A DNA stretch of 64,000 bases from Phaeovibrio sulfidiphilus (lineage in GTDB: Bacteria; Pseudomonadota; Alphaproteobacteria; Rhodospirillales; Rhodospirillaceae). The notes beneath the pieces are model-generated. The model saw only the letters and a program-made list of their open reading frames with translations. It was not told where the DNA came from and did no database searches. Shown here piece by piece: positions 39,392 to 48,058 of this stretch. The stretch covers positions 62,001 through 126,000 of the forward strand of contig NZ_JACZHT010000003.1 of the NCBI RefSeq assembly GCF_014861485.1, read 5' to 3'. The position numbers were made by a program, and so were the translations under genes. How positions within the stretch are numbered: the first letter of the stretch is position 1; every line of letters begins with the position of its first letter.

Positions 39392-41224
39392 CTACTCCAC
39401 CGTAACGCTTTTCGCCAGGTTGCGCGGCTGGTCCACGTCCGTACCCTTCAGCACGGCGATGTGGTAGGCCAGAAGCTGGACCGGGATGGCGTAGAGGATC
39501 GGCGCGGTGAAGGCGTGGATCCCGGGCAGGACAATCAGCTCCACCCCGGCCAGCCCCTCGGCCTGGGCCACGCCCCGCTCGTCGGTGAGAAGGATGATCC
39601 GACCACCCCGGGCCAGAACCTCGCGCACGTTCGAGAACGTCTTGTCAAACAGGGCATCGCCCGGAGCCACCACCACAACGGGGACGGTCTCGTCAATCAG
39701 GGCGATCGGGCCATGCTTCAGCTCGCCAGCCGGGTAGCCCTCGGCGTGGATGTAGCTGATTTCCTTGAGCTTGAGAGCGCCCTCCATGGCGATGGCATGG
39801 CTGGGGCCGCGGCCCATATAGAGGACATCCCGGGCCTCCACCAGCCCGGCCGCCAGATCCCGGGTCCGGGCGTCGTGTCCCAGGACATCGGCCGCGCGGG
39901 CGGGCACTTCGGCCAGGGCCTCGGCGTACTCGGCCACCTGCTCGTCCGACAGCACACCCTTTTCCCGGCCGAGAACCAGACACAGGGCCGCAAGGACCAC
40001 CAGCTGGGTCGTGAAGGCCTTGGTGGAGGCCACACCGATTTCCGGACCGGCCAGCGTGTTCAGGACCGCGTGGGCCTCCCGGGCCATGGTGCTTTCCGGC
40101 GCGTTGACCACGGCCACGCACCAGACCCCGGCTTCCTTGCAGTGGCGCATGGCGGCCAGCGTGTCGGCGGTCTCGCCGGACTGGCTGATGAAGATCGCGA
40201 GCCCGCCCGGGGTCAGCGGGGGCGCCCGGTAGCGGAACTCGCTGGCCACATCGATATCGACAGGCACCCGGGCGACCTGCTCGATCCAGTTGCGGGCCAC
40301 CAGACCCGCGTAATAGGACGTGCCGCATCCGAGAATCTGAACCCGCTGCACCTGGGAGAGGTCAAAGGGCAGGTCCGGCAGGGACAGGGTGCGGGCCTGA
40401 GGGTTCAGGAACGCGCTCAGGGTGTCGCCGATGACCTGGGGCTGCTCGTAGATTTCCTTGAGCATGAAGTGCCGGTAGCCGCCCTTGCCGATCATGGCCC
40501 CCGAGACCGAGGAGATCTGCTCGACCCGCTGGACGGGCGCGCCCGACAGATCCCGGATCTCGAAGGAGTCCGCCCGCAGGCAGGCCCAGTCCCCGTCCTC
40601 GAGGTAGACGATCCGCTGGGTGGAGGGCGCCAGGGTCATGGCGTCCGAGCCCAGGTACATGGCTCCCGCATCCCCCACGCCAATGGCCAGCGGGTTGCCC
40701 TTCCGGGCGGCGTACAGGCGGTCCGGGGCGTCCGCAATCAGGATGGCGAGGGCAAAGGCGCCCTCAAGCTCCCGGATGGCGGCCAGGACGGCCCCGTCCG
40801 GATCCAGGCCCCGCTTCAGATGGTAGGTGATGAGGTGGGCCACGACCTCCGTATCCGTGTCGGAGGTGAACACCGCCCCATCGGCTGTGGTTTTCTCACG
40901 CAGGCTCAGGTAGTTCTCGATAATGCCGTTGTGAGCGACCGCCACCCGCCCGTCGCTCTGGGGGTGGGCGTTTCTCTCGTCCGGGGCGCCGTGGGTCGCC
41001 CAGCGGATGTGACCGATGCCCACGGGGGCCGACAGCGGCTCCGAGGCAAGGCGGGCCTCAAGATTGCGAATGCGCCCCTTGGCGCGGCGGGTCTCCAGAT
41101 GACCGTCCCGGATCGCGGCAATCCCGGCCGAGTCATATCCCCGATATTCAAGGCGACGCAAACCGTCCATCAGGTTGGGAACGATGTCTCCGCTTCTGGC
41201 AACAATGCCAACGATTCCACACAT
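39392..41224 (-). CDS. glmS: Glutamine-fructose-6-phosphate aminotransferase
   Basis: 610 residues. Makes glucosamine 6-phosphate from fructose 6-phosphate and glutamine, the entry to UDP-GlcNAc. N-terminal glutaminase with catalytic Cys2 (MCGIVGIVA), YRGYDSAGIA, RWATHGAP and VAHNGIIEN; two SIS isomerase domains with LGCGTSYYAGLVARNW, FISQSGETADTLAA, GVASTKAFTTQL; C-terminus NLAKSVTVE. The start is MCG, required for processing, with upstream in-frame sequence discarded. It lies 180 bases behind glmU on the same strand, with a hairpin between. No glmS ribozyme was recognised. Confidence 0.98.
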   Translation of the reverse strand: MCGIVGIVARSGDIVPNLMDGLRRLEYRGYDSAGIAAIRDGHLETRRAKGRIRNLEARLASEPLSAPVGIGHIRWATHGAPDERNAHPQSDGRVAVAHNGIIENYLSLREKTTADGAVFTSDTDTEVVAHLITYHLKRGLDPDGAVLAAIRELEGAFALAILIADAPDRLYAARKGNPLAIGVGDAGAMYLGSDAMTLAPSTQRIVYLEDGDWACLRADSFEIRDLSGAPVQRVEQISSVSGAMIGKGGYRHFMLKEIYEQPQVIGDTLSAFLNPQARTLSLPDLPFDLSQVQRVQILGCGTSYYAGLVARNWIEQVARVPVDIDVASEFRYRAPPLTPGGLAIFISQSGETADTLAAMRHCKEAGVWCVAVVNAPESTMAREAHAVLNTLAGPEIGVASTKAFTTQLVVLAALCLVLGREKGVLSDEQVAEYAEALAEVPARAADVLGHDARTRDLAAGLVEARDVLYMGRGPSHAIAMEGALKLKEISYIHAEGYPAGELKHGPIALIDETVPVVVVAPGDALFDKTFSNVREVLARGGRIILLTDERGVAQAEGLAGVELIVLPGIHAFTAPILYAIPVQLLAYHIAVLKGTDVDQPRNLAKSVTVE

Positions 41225-41362
41225 GGGGGCCTCTTTCTCTGCGTTATAAGGGACTCCGGACGAGCCCGGCGGGCGCACGGCGCCCCCGGAACACCGGACC
41301 TGGACCCGGAACCGGGCGAACCGCCCGGCTGGTATCATTCACTACCCGAAAATCACGACCCG

Positions 41363-41396
41363 AAAAACCCGGTCCCGGGCGGACGCTCCCGCCCGG
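41363..41396 (-). terminator. Likely terminator of glmU
   Basis: Perfect CCGGGCGG/CCGCCCGG stem with a six-base loop on the minus strand. A five-T tract follows after seven bases, so termination may be partial and allow read-through into glmS. Confidence 0.5.
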
Positions 41397-41404
41397 ACAG
41401 GACG

Positions 41405-42751
41405 CTAGCGCCTGGGTCCGTTCCCGCTTCTGCGCTCGCGAAACCCGGTGGCCCAGCCATCGAGGGTCTCCTGGGAGGCCCGCGTCAGGGCCAGCGCGCC
41501 CCCCGGCACATCCCGGGTGATGGTGGAGCCCGCACCGATCATGGCTCCGTCACCGATGCGCACCGGGGCCACAAGGGCGCTGTTGGAGCCCACGAACGTC
41601 CCCCGGCCGATATCCGTATGGTATTTTCCGAACCCGTCGTAATTGCAGGTGATGGTTCCGGCGCCGATATTGGCTCCGGCCCCCACCCGGGCGTCCCCGA
41701 TATAGCTGAGGTGGTTGACTTTCGCACCCTCTTCCAGCGTCGATTTCTTGATTTCGACGAAATTTCCCACCCGGGCGTTGGGCCCGATCTCGGCGCCGGG
41801 GCGCAGGCGGGCATAGGGTCCGATCTCGGCGCCGGCGGCGATGCGCGCGCCCTCGAGATGGCAGAACGAGCGGATCGTGGCGTTGTCCTCGACACACACC
41901 CCGGGACCGAAGGTCACAAAGGGGTGAACCGTCACGTCGCGGCCCAGGCAGGTGTCCCAGGAGAAGAAGACGGTCTCAGGCGCCACCAGGGTGGCCCCGT
42001 CCTCCAGGGCCTTGCGGCGCATGCGGTCCTGGAACAGGGTCTCGGCGCGGGCCAGCTCGACCCGGGAGTTGACCCCGAGGAACTCCTCCTCCGGTCCCTC
42101 CACGGCGCGGCAGATCCGCCCCATCGCGTTCGCGATCCGCACAGCGTCGGTCAGATAGTACTCGCCGCGCACGTTGTCATTGCCGATGCGGTCCAGGATA
42201 TCGAACAGGACGGCGCCGTCAAAGGCCATCACCCCGGAATTGCAGCGGCGGATGGCGCGCTGGGCCGGCGTGGCGTCCCGGTGCTCGATGATGTCCGCAA
42301 GACAGCCGTTGTCCCCCACCACGTGGCGGCCGTAGCCGGTGGGATCGTCGGCATCAAAGCCCAGGGCCACAAGCGCGGGATTGTCGGGGGCCGCACGCTC
42401 GCGCACCAGGGCCTCGAGGGTCGGGACCGAGATCAGGGGCGTGTCGCCGTACAGCACCAGCACCGTGCCCGTGAAGCCCTCCAGCGCCTTTCGGGCCTGC
42501 AAAAGGGCGTGGGCCGTGCCCAGGCGCTCCTTCTGGACCACCGTCGTGGCCGGAGCCACCTCGGCGGCGACCTCGTCCATGGCGGGGCCGATCACGACCA
42601 CGGTGCGCGAGACCCCGAGGGCCCGGCCACTGGACAGCACATGCCCCACCAGCGGAAGCCCCGCAAGGCGGTGAAGAACCTTCGGAAGGGAGGAGCGCAT
42701 CCGCGTTCCCTCCCCGGCAGCGAGAACAACGACAGCGATTTCTTGGCTCAT
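41405..42751 (-). CDS. glmU: Bifunctional GlcN-1-P acetyltransferase / GlcNAc-1-P uridyltransferase
   Basis: 448 residues. Makes UDP-GlcNAc for peptidoglycan and LPS. N-terminal nucleotidyltransferase: VVLAAGEGTRMRSSLPKVLHRLAG, VLYGDTPLI, GYGRHVV, NVRGEYYLTD. C-terminal left-handed beta-helix acetyltransferase: FGPGVCVEDNATIRSFCHLEG, the ARLRPGAEIGPNARVGNFVEIK stretch, LSYIGDARVGAGANIGAGTITCNYDG, and FVGSNSALVAPV. Full length. It is divergent from gph with about 125 bases between, where both promoters must lie. Confidence 0.98.
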   Translation of the reverse strand: MSQEIAVVVLAAGEGTRMRSSLPKVLHRLAGLPLVGHVLSSGRALGVSRTVVVIGPAMDEVAAEVAPATTVVQKERLGTAHALLQARKALEGFTGTVLVLYGDTPLISVPTLEALVRERAAPDNPALVALGFDADDPTGYGRHVVGDNGCLADIIEHRDATPAQRAIRRCNSGVMAFDGAVLFDILDRIGNDNVRGEYYLTDAVRIANAMGRICRAVEGPEEEFLGVNSRVELARAETLFQDRMRRKALEDGATLVAPETVFFSWDTCLGRDVTVHPFVTFGPGVCVEDNATIRSFCHLEGARIAAGAEIGPYARLRPGAEIGPNARVGNFVEIKKSTLEEGAKVNHLSYIGDARVGAGANIGAGTITCNYDGFGKYHTDIGRGTFVGSNSALVAPVRIGDGAMIGAGSTITRDVPGGALALTRASQETLDGWATGFRERRSGNGPRR

Positions 42752-42877
42752 GGGAAGACTTTTCGACGGCGCAGGTCTGGAGACGGGTTTTCAGATGGCA
42801 CGCAGCGTGACATAACTGGCGCGCCAACTCAAATAAAACCAGCGGGAAGCTCTTGTGGCTTCTCAGGAAAACGGGGG

Positions 42878-43627
42878 ATGAAAATGAAAAACAACACGGG
42901 AGCAGTCTCGGCCGGAACCCCCTGGCAGGGACAAAAATCCTTTTCCGGCCTTGTCTTCGACCTGGACGGCACCCTGATTGACTCGGTTCCCTCCCTCACC
43001 CGGGCGCTGAACACCCTGTTCGCCGAGGACGGGCTGACGCCGCTGGATCCGGCGGAAGTCCAGGCCATGGTGGGGGAAGGCGCGGGGCTTCTTGTGGCAC
43101 GGGCCTTTGCCGCCCGGGATGCCGGCGACGCCAGCGGCCACGATCCGCGCCACGCCCGGCGTTTGAAGCAGTTTCTGGCCCTTTATTCCGCCGACCCCTT
43201 CACGGGAACCACCCTTTACAGCGGCGCCCGGGAGATGCTCGAGACCCTGAAAGCGAGGGGCCTGACCCTGGGACTGTGCACCAACAAGCCCGAGGCCCCC
43301 GCCCGCGCCCTGCTGGCGCACCTTGGCCTGGCCCCGTTTCTGGACGCCATTGTGGGCGGGGACACGCTTCCCACCCGCAAGCCGGACCCGGCGCCCCTGT
43401 TCGAGACCCTCCGGCGCATGGGGATTGCCCCCGCGGAGGCCCTGTTTGTGGGGGACAGCGCCACCGACGTGCGCTGCGCCCGGCACGCCGGAGTTCCGGT
43501 GGCCGTTTTCACCCACGGATATGCGCTGGATCCCCACCACAGCCTGGGCGCCGATGTGGTGCTCGAGACCTGCCCCGCCCTGCTGGACTGGCTGGAGGAC
43601 ACCCCGGACCGCGCCGCCGGAGCCTGA
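42878..43627 (+). CDS. gph: Phosphoglycolate phosphatase-like HAD hydrolase
   Basis: 249 residues. HAD motif I VFDLDGTLIDS, motif II LCTNKPEAPARALL (Thr), Lys of motif III in TRKPDPAPL, motif IV VGDSATDVRCA. Cap-domain layout fits Gph, which removes 2-phosphoglycolate made by oxygenase side reactions or DNA repair; related HAD enzymes can differ in substrate. Two in-frame ATGs (42878 and 42884) share an AGGA site; the first was taken. A 20-residue tail precedes motif I. Confidence 0.88.
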   Translation: MKMKNNTGAVSAGTPWQGQKSFSGLVFDLDGTLIDSVPSLTRALNTLFAEDGLTPLDPAEVQAMVGEGAGLLVARAFAARDAGDASGHDPRHARRLKQFLALYSADPFTGTTLYSGAREMLETLKARGLTLGLCTNKPEAPARALLAHLGLAPFLDAIVGGDTLPTRKPDPAPLFETLRRMGIAPAEALFVGDSATDVRCARHAGVPVAVFTHGYALDPHHSLGADVVLETCPALLDWLEDTPDRAAGA

Positions 43628-43752
43628 GCGCCCCCGTGGGCACCGGAGCCTGATCCGTCGCCCGGGAGCGTGGGGCATTCCCTTGTAGCAAAGCATGTCG
43701 GACCACCGCGAGCGCCGCAGGCAGCCGCAGGCGCCCGCTCGCACAGGGCGCC

Positions 43753-44229
43753 TCACTTGCGCGGCGTGCGGGGCACCCAGAGCGTCTGGTACGCCGAGAG
43801 GGTCGAGCCGGTCTTGAGCCAGGGATTGAGGGCCGTCAGCACCGGAACGGTGGTGCGCTCCCGCAGGGCAAAGGCCTCCAGGGTTTCCCCGCCCCGGGCC
43901 ATGGCCCGCTCCACCGGGAAATCGGCGGCGGAAAGGATCTCGCGGGGAACCATGGTCTCAACGACCTCCCGTTCCAGGTCGGCGAGGCGGGTGCGCTCAT
44001 GGGCCAGGTCCGCCCGGGCCCGGTCCCGCTCCTGCTCCACCAGGACAAGCTGGTCCATCAGAACCGTGCGCTCGTCGTCGAACACACGCTCCAGCGCGCG
44101 CAGGCGTTCCAGCTCGGGTGCAAGGACCGCGATCCGGGCATCACGGGCGGCCACCTGCTGGGCCATCCAGACCGCCGCCGCACCCGGAACCACGCACAGG
44201 ACGAACGTCAGTCCGCCCAGAAGGACCAT
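43753..44229 (-). CDS. Membrane-anchored coiled-coil protein with LysM-like end
   Basis: About 158 residues. One N-terminal membrane helix (LLGGLTFVLCVVPGAAAVWMA), a coiled coil (RIAVLAPELERLRALERVF ... ERDRARADLAHERTRLADLEREV), then a LysM-like segment GGETLEAFALRERTTVPVLTALNPWLKTG ending LWVP (split here as GGETLEAFALRER and LTALNPWLKTG). LysM domains bind peptidoglycan. The start is uncertain: ATG 44229 directly follows AGGAAGGTG; TTG 44256 or GTG 44295 would add a basic head but overlap the previous gene. It is the last gene of cheZ-lipoprotein-this gene. Confidence 0.7.
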   Translation of the reverse strand: MVLLGGLTFVLCVVPGAAAVWMAQQVAARDARIAVLAPELERLRALERVFDDERTVLMDQLVLVEQERDRARADLAHERTRLADLEREVVETMVPREILSAADFPVERAMARGGETLEAFALRERTTVPVLTALNPWLKTGSTLSAYQTLWVPRTPRK

Positions 44230-44239
44230 CACCTTCCTG

Positions 44240-44560
44240 TCAGCGCGCGTGATCAATGATTGCCTGCGGGCTCGGGCACTTGAGATCCTCGACACGGAGT
44301 TCCCAGTAGCGGATCTCCACCGGATCCGTGGCGGCCATCATGTTGGTGCGCAGGGTCTCGCAGCGGGAGTAGGTGTATTCCCGCTCGACGGACGAATAGA
44401 TATAGGGAACGCTTGCGCCCGAGCAGCCCCCCGCCCCGACCGCCAGCGCGGCCAGAACCAGGACGCCCGGCACCCGCGCCGCCCGCCCGCCACCGGCAGC
44501 CGGATCCCGTGGGCCGGGATGGGCATGCGTGAAGGTCGTGTGTGGGGCTCGTGTTTTCAT
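44240..44560 (-). CDS. Small putative lipoprotein behind cheZ
   Basis: 106 residues, no family recognised. A basic/Pro-rich head (about 30 residues) precedes a hydrophobic stretch VLVLAALAVGAGGC with Cys46 as a possible lipidation site; the lipobox is imperfect (AGGC). The mature part has two more cysteines and ends EIRYWELRVEDLKCPSPQA. It starts four bases after the cheZ stop, so is translationally linked to it. A motility or envelope role is only suggested by position. Confidence 0.65.
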   Translation of the reverse strand: MKTRAPHTTFTHAHPGPRDPAAGGGRAARVPGVLVLAALAVGAGGCSGASVPYIYSSVEREYTYSRCETLRTNMMAATDPVEIRYWELRVEDLKCPSPQAIIDHAR

Positions 44561-44564
44561 GGGC

Positions 44565-45500
44565 CTACCCGAACAGCGCGTCGATGTCGTCCTGGCTGAG
44601 GGCCGAGCCCCCAAGCTGCGGACCGTTGACCAGCTCGTCCCCGCTGTGGATGACCACATCCGCGGACGAGACAGGAATTTCCGTAAAGGAATCAACACCC
44701 AGAGTTTCGATGATCGTGCGCAGGCGGTCCTCGATGAACTCGAAGGTCCGGATGACGCGGGTGATCCTCTGGCCGGTGATGTCCTGGAAGGTGCAGGCCT
44801 CCATGATGCGGGTGACGTCGTGCTCGATCACCTCGACGGAGGCGAGAACCTCGGCGCTGCCCGAGGCAAAGGCGCGGATGGTGTCCACGTTGGCGTTGAT
44901 GCTCTCGGTCGCCCCCAGGATCTGCTCGGTCGCCTCCTCGGTGGCGCCCACGATGGCGTCCAGCTCCAGGGTGGCGCGCTTCATCCGGTCGTCCCCGCCG
45001 ACGGGGTGCTTGATTTCGGCGATCTCGCGCTTGGCGGCGGCGAGCGAGCGGATCATGCTGGCCACCTCGCGCCGCAGCAGCTGGGCGTCGTCGTCGCCCA
45101 CCCCCGTGGGAAGGGCTTCGGGACCCATTGAGGGGTCCACCTGGGACGGCTGCGGTGACAGGGACGCAACGGCCGAGGGCTCGAGGGCCTCCCATGCGGC
45201 CAGCGCGTCCGCCTCGTCCTCCGACATGGGGTCCGTCCTGGGCACCGCCCCGCCGGGCGCACGATCCGTCCCGTCAGGCGTGGGGGCCGACAGGCTGCCG
45301 GTCATCCGGGCAATGTCCTCGCGAAGGGAGTTGATCGCCTCCACCAGAAGGGGGACCGTCTGGTCCGACACCACCAGGTCCGGGGTGGCCGCGTCAATCA
45401 CGCTCTGGGCGGCATCAATGGTTGTCTGAGCCTGCTGCGCAAAACGCTTCTGGAGACTCTTCTCCACCGCGAACACTCGATAGGGACGTTTTGCGACCAC
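44565..45500 (-). CDS. cheZ: Chemotaxis protein phosphatase CheZ
   Basis: 311 residues. CheZ speeds loss of phosphate from CheY-P. The active-site helix reads ACTFQDITGQRITRVIR, with Asp240 and Gln244 in the places of E. coli Asp143 and Gln147. The long four-helix hairpin is evident (AAKREIAEIKH ... ATEEATEQILGATESINANVDTIRAF, given in part). An acidic, Pro-rich insert (about 65-130) is variable. The C-terminus GSALSQDDIDALFG resembles the CheY-P-binding peptide of CheZ tails and of FliM N-termini. GTG 45500 has GGAGG five bases upstream; upstream in-frame residues are Pro/Arg-rich and not family-like. Confidence 0.92.
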   Translation of the reverse strand: MVAKRPYRVFAVEKSLQKRFAQQAQTTIDAAQSVIDAATPDLVVSDQTVPLLVEAINSLREDIARMTGSLSAPTPDGTDRAPGGAVPRTDPMSEDEADALAAWEALEPSAVASLSPQPSQVDPSMGPEALPTGVGDDDAQLLRREVASMIRSLAAAKREIAEIKHPVGGDDRMKRATLELDAIVGATEEATEQILGATESINANVDTIRAFASGSAEVLASVEVIEHDVTRIMEACTFQDITGQRITRVIRTFEFIEDRLRTIIETLGVDSFTEIPVSSADVVIHSGDELVNGPQLGGSALSQDDIDALFG

Positions 45501-45837
45501 CTTGTCCTCCTGCGTCGGGGATCTCCCGGCTCTGTTTCCTTGCACTCGGGCGCACACCGGCCGGCGCCGCCACGGTTCTATGGGACCGAACCACCAGGCC
45601 CCTGCGGGACCAACACCGCAAAGGCCCTTCGGGACCGGTGCCGGATCCGGGGCACCAAGCCCCTCGGGTCCGAGCGCGCACAAACGGGCGGGACGGCGCG
45701 CGGGGCAAGGGGTGGCAGAACACGGCCCGAAGAAACTGGCCCGGTCACCCGATCGCCCGGTGGACACACCTCTGCGGTTCCGCCCGAGTACGGACTATCG
45801 TATCATAACTTGCGGAAACGAAAAGAAACACCATCAC
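45501..45837. other. Gap between cheZ and the small membrane-protein gene
   Basis: 337 bases, GC-rich with repeated CGGGACC pieces, AT-richer from 45795. Divergent promoters are expected but no good hexamer pair was seen. Confidence 0.5.
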
Positions 45838-46140
45838 ATGATGTTAAAAATAATTCAGAGCAACCCCGACGGGCGCCCGACGCCCTCCCGGATCGATGCG
45901 TGCGAGCGCCCCGAAAACCGGCGGTATTCCCGCACCGGAGAGCCCGCGCCGTTCCCGGTTCTGGCGAAATCGCTGCGGACCCGGCGGGATGAACAGGCCC
46001 ACCGGCGCGCCCGGGCCCAACGACGGCGCTGGGCGCTGCTTGTCGGCAGCGCGGCCCTGTTTCTGGTTGCGGCGGGGTTGATGACAAGCCTCTGGGCCCT
46101 GATCCGGCCGATTGTCACCTCGCCCTTCTATCCGTCCTGA
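45838..46140 (+). CDS. Small single-pass membrane protein, unknown
   Basis: 100 residues. A polar, Arg-rich N-terminal part (residues 1-65, with RRARAQRRR directly before the membrane) and one membrane helix (about 66-88, WALLVGSAALFLVAAGLMTSLW), then a short end. The positive charges predict the N-terminus in the cytoplasm. ATGATG gives two possible starts (45838, 45841). The ribosome site is weak (GGAAACGAAAAG). No family recognised; divergent from cheZ. Confidence 0.5.
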   Translation: MMLKIIQSNPDGRPTPSRIDACERPENRRYSRTGEPAPFPVLAKSLRTRRDEQAHRRARAQRRRWALLVGSAALFLVAAGLMTSLWALIRPIVTSPFYPS

Positions 46141-46416
46141 CGGGCGGGTACCCTCGGCGTGGGAACAGGAGACGTGTGGGTGGACAGGCGAACCGGACCC
46201 GGGGTCACGGGCTCACGCCGTCACCCATCCCGGGCGCACACCGTCACACGGGACGCTGTCGCCACTCGCCACAGGGCTGACCACGGGACCACCCGCAACA
46301 AGAGGCTCTGATCACCGCCCCCCGAACCGCCTGCCGCGTGGGCAGATCGCAACAAAACCGCCATCCCGGGAAGAGCCCGTCCGGACCGCGGCCGGGGGGC
46401 ACGCATGAGGTTGCGC

Positions 46417-46656
46417 TCACGCCTCCGGTTCCGGCTCCCCGGCCCCGGACCCGGCCTGCCCGTACCCGCAATCGCAGGTCTCCGACGGGGACACAAGGCA
46501 CATGACGTAGCCGCCCTGTGCCTTTTCCCAGCGGAAGGTCGCACCGCACCTCTGGCAGGTCTGGCTGCGGGGCGGTGGCTCCCGGCCATGGGCGCCCGGC
46601 TCCCGACCATGGGCCTGAATCGCGCGGACGGTCTCGGGCGTGATGAAGACACTCAT
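46417..46656 (-). CDS. Small zinc-ribbon-like protein
   Basis: 79 residues. C34-x-x-C37 (QTCQRCGATFRW) followed by Cys53, Cys61 and Cys63 (CDCGYG) makes a plausible zinc knuckle. A short repeat HGREPGAHGREP precedes it. GGGAG lies eight bases before ATG 46656. The acidic tail reads GEPEPEA. No family recognised; size and cysteines suggest a nucleic-acid or protein-binding accessory. Confidence 0.6.
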   Translation of the reverse strand: MSVFITPETVRAIQAHGREPGAHGREPPPRSQTCQRCGATFRWEKAQGGYVMCLVSPSETCDCGYGQAGSGAGEPEPEA

Positions 46657-46896
46657 GGGACAGACTCCCTGCGGAGGGCGAGACATCCCCGGTTGCACCG
46701 GCCCGATTCGGAAAATCGGAGGCCGACACGTCCGGCGCCTCTCGCCTGACCCGTCAAGGGTACCGCCCCGGCCCCGCCGACACAATTAAAAAGCCGGAAA
46801 AACAACCCCAAGATGACAACTCGCGCTCCAAAGGCCGTACCCGGCACGCCCCCTGCCGGAGCGGACGCGAAAAAGCCTGGATCTCACGCGCACACT

Positions 46897-46925
46897 TTGT
46901 ATTAAGTGTTTTTTGGTCTTATGCT
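46897..46925 (+). promoter_or_regulatory. Sigma-70 type promoter
   Basis: TTGTAT (46897-46902), 17-base spacer, TATGCT (46920-46925), in an AT-rich stretch of the 372-base gap before the gene at 47029. Nothing else is seen in that gap. Confidence 0.55.
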
Positions 46926-47028
46926 GGGCGTCGCACGCTCCCCCATGGCGGCACCTGTCGTGAGGGGCGCGCCGTTCGGACTGCACCCCTGTTTCCTTTC
47001 TGATCGCCTTTTTCCGGAGTCCCCGCCC

Positions 47029-47304
47029 GTGTCGATCTTCAACCTGGTCAAGACCTACTTCCGCCGCCACTCGGTCAGCCCCATGGACCGCTTCGAGAAA
47101 GCGGAAAAGAACGGAACAAGCGTCTGGGTCGTGGACGAGGTTATCAATGTTCCCGACATGCCGCCCCATGTCCGGCTGATCCGGCAGTGGAGCGGAGCGA
47201 CCGAGTTCCGGACCGTTGCGGTGGCCGCCCTGTTTGACGAGACCATCTACCGTCCCCTGCCGCCCCTGCTGAGCGGTGAGGACGCCCCCCGGGAGCAGAA
47301 CTGA
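47029..47304 (+). CDS. Conserved-looking small protein, unknown
   Basis: 91 residues, mixed alpha/beta content with normal codon use: IFNLVKTYFRRHSVSPMDRFEKAEKNG, WVVDEVINVPDMPPHVRLIRQW, and TVAVAALFDETIYRPL. GTG 47029 has GGAG ten bases upstream; a longer frame starting near 46906 would run through the promoter. No domain recognised. It stands alone, with a good promoter. Confidence 0.6.
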   Translation: MSIFNLVKTYFRRHSVSPMDRFEKAEKNGTSVWVVDEVINVPDMPPHVRLIRQWSGATEFRTVAVAALFDETIYRPLPPLLSGEDAPREQN

Positions 47305-47427
47305 CCGGCCGCTGCGACCGTTCCGGCCATTCCCCCGGTTGACCGGCCGTTCCCGCGGCTGAGCCGGCGCCCCCGGCCCCGCTCCGCCCGCCCGGCGGAC
47401 GGCCCTCGCACAACCATCGTGCCTGAA

Positions 47428-47504
47428 GCCCGAAAGCCGCACTTTACCCGGGGGCCAAAAGAGCCGCGCTTTCCCCGCGGCCCGAAAACCGCGCCTTGCC
47501 CGCG
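47428..47504 (+). repeat. Three 25-26-bp tandem repeats
   Basis: Units at 47428, 47454 and 47480 follow the pattern GCCCGAAA(A/G)CCGC(A/G)CTTTACCCGCGG with changes. The remainder of the 333-base gap 47305-47637 is GC-rich with CCGGTTGACCGGCC-like pieces and no gene. Confidence 0.8.
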
Positions 47505-47611
47505 GCCCTGGGGCCCTCATGGAGCCACCCGGTCATCCCCTGTGCGTCCGGGCGCCCCGGCGGCCGCCCTCCCGGGGCAGCTGCGACGGGGCCCGCCGCA
47601 GGGGCCACTGT

Positions 47612-47645
47612 CCTCAGCCCTGACCTCAGCCCTGACCTCAGCCCT
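47612..47645 (-). repeat. 12-bp repeat spanning the hisI stop codon
   Basis: CCTCAGCCCTGA occurs at 47612 and 47624 and, without its last bases, at 47636. In the hisI frame this places TGA stop codons every 12 bases (47638, 47626, 47614). Confidence 0.9.
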
Positions 47646-48051
47646 TGGCCGCGTCCCCGTAGAGAACCGCCGGATCCACCTCGGGAGCACACAGCTCCCG
47701 GACGTTTCCGCTCGGGTCGATCTCCAGGTAGAAGCACGAGCGCCGCCCGGTGTGGCAGGCGACACCCTTCTGGTCCACCTCCAGCAGCAGGGTGTCACCG
47801 TCGCAGTCCAGCCGGACCGAAAGGACGGTCTGCATCTGGCCCGACGTCTCGCCCTTGCGCCAGGGCCTCCCCCGGGAGCGGGACCAGTAGACGGCCCGGC
47901 CGGTTTCCAGGGTCTCGCGCAGGGTCTCGCGGTTCATCCAGGCCATCATCAGAACCTCGCCGGTCCCGGACTGGGTGGCGATGGCCGGTATCAGGCCGTT
48001 GCTGTCAAAACGCACCCGCTCCCAGAGCGGTGCGGTGTCGGACACTCCCAT
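47638..48051 (-). CDS. hisI: Phosphoribosyl-AMP cyclohydrolase
   Basis: 137 residues; the single-domain HisI opening the purine ring of PR-AMP in histidine synthesis. Family motifs: VLMMAWMNRETLRETLETG, YWSRSRGRPWRKGETSG, VRLDCDGDTLLLEVDQKG, and the zinc-site cysteines in ACHTGRRSCFY. No HisE domain is attached. ATG 48051 lies eight bases behind the cystathionine lyase stop; upstream in-frame MHRHMARDEST belongs to that gene's end. The 3' end runs into a 12-bp repeat that includes the stop. Confidence 0.96.
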   Translation of the reverse strand: MGVSDTAPLWERVRFDSNGLIPAIATQSGTGEVLMMAWMNRETLRETLETGRAVYWSRSRGRPWRKGETSGQMQTVLSVRLDCDGDTLLLEVDQKGVACHTGRRSCFYLEIDPSGNVRELCAPEVDPAVLYGDAAKG

Positions 48052-48058
48052 GGTGCTC

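Noticed and set aside
41225-41404. glmS ribozyme
   Set aside because: The spacer is short and holds only a terminator-like stem; such ribozymes are known mainly from Gram-positive bacteria.
38873-43627. A 1584-codon plus-strand open frame
   Set aside because: It runs antisense through glmS and glmU, whose families are certain. Only its last 249 codons (gph) are real; the rest is a shadow typical of high-GC DNA.
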